From assembly GCA_947442255.1 (NCBI GenBank), contig CANEVO010000037.1, forward strand, positions 1-34,875: a DNA stretch of 34,875 nucleotides. Direction: 5' to 3'. The position numbers and the translations under genes are program-made. The notes beneath the pieces are model-generated. The model had not been told where the DNA came from. It made no database searches and saw nothing but the letters and a program-made list of their open reading frames with translations. Below are positions 34,360 to 34,875 of the stretch, piece by piece. The first letter of the stretch is position 1, and every line of letters begins with the position of its first letter. This stretch comes from Opitutia bacterium (lineage in GTDB: Bacteria; Verrucomicrobiota; Verrucomicrobiae; Opitutales; Opitutaceae).

Positions 34360-34387
34360 ATTCATATTCCTTTAAAAGAATATGAAT
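34360..34387 (-). promoter_or_regulatory. Probable ArsR operator
   Basis: A perfect inverted repeat ATTCATATTC (34360-34369) and GAATATGAAT (34378-34387) with an 8 bp spacer ends 5 bp upstream of the arsR start codon and covers its ribosome-binding region. Such AT-rich dyads are the usual ArsR/SmtB binding sites. Confidence 0.75.
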
Positions 34388-34400
34388 CAAGCCAAATTTG

Positions 34401-34441
34401 AGTCGGTTCCTTTTTGACCGACTGGAGCCCGAACTTCGGGC
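34401..34441. other. Two adjacent hairpins between katG and arsR
   Basis: AGTCGGT / ACCGACT (34401-34407 with 34417-34423) and GCCCGAA / TTCGGGC (34427-34433 with 34435-34441). They lie just after the katG stop on the minus strand, so a role in ending katG transcription is possible, but no T-run follows the stems. Confidence 0.4.
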
Positions 34442-34461
34442 CGTGTTCGGCCCCGCCCCGC

Positions 34462-34875
<414 letters not shown>

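Overview
The window looks like chromosomal DNA of a high-GC member of the Verrucomicrobiota, most likely Opitutaceae-like. This rests on the gene families: a TonB-dependent receptor with a carboxypeptidase-like N-terminal extension, beta-propeller proteins fused to c-type heme domains of the Pirellula/Verrucomicrobium type, a DUF1501 protein paired with a DUF1549/DUF1553 cytochrome, a XylR-type AraC regulator, and a pseudopilin-type secretin/GspE/GspF set. No tRNA, rRNA, CRISPR array, insertion sequence or phage gene was seen.

Region 1 (117-23432) is a large catabolic cluster. Most genes lie on the minus strand around one plus-strand regulator (15457-16629). Reading along the minus strand: a DUF1549/DUF1553 cytochrome and a DUF1501 protein (21569-16705); two amidohydrolase-2 proteins (15345-13629); a TIM-barrel isomerase, an enolase-superfamily dehydratase, a ThuA-like protein and a TonB-dependent receptor (13241-7025), closed by a hairpin terminator at 6953-6987; then a third amidohydrolase and two large exported beta-propeller/HEAT proteins with c-type heme sites (6810-117). 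On the plus strand, a ring-hydroxylating oxygenase fragment is followed by a KDPG/KHG-type aldolase. The content suggests uptake of a carbohydrate or sugar-acid compound, periplasmic oxidation coupled to cytochrome c, lactone or related hydrolysis, dehydration to a 2-keto-3-deoxy acid and aldol cleavage. The substrate is unknown and the pathway is inference.

The most striking new signal is a 42-43 bp element repeated four times in this region (13483-13527, 15392-15436, 21787-21831, 22171-22214). Each copy stands upstream of a different transcription unit and in the same orientation relative to it. It holds two related half-sites about 21 bp apart, as expected for an AraC-family regulator, so it is probably the operator of the XylR-like protein.

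Region 2 (23483-31154) is housekeeping and secretion: a small membrane protein, a CobW-like P-loop protein with a degenerate Walker A motif, chorismate synthase (aroC), and a divergent secretin-gspE-gspF operon. gspE carries an in-frame palindromic repeat in its coding sequence. Region 3 (31177-34354) is a HAD phosphatase plus an arsenic resistance operon, arsR-DUF6428-arsC-acr3, with a perfect 10 bp inverted repeat just upstream of arsR. The right edge (34462-34875) is the 3' end of a catalase-peroxidase gene (katG).
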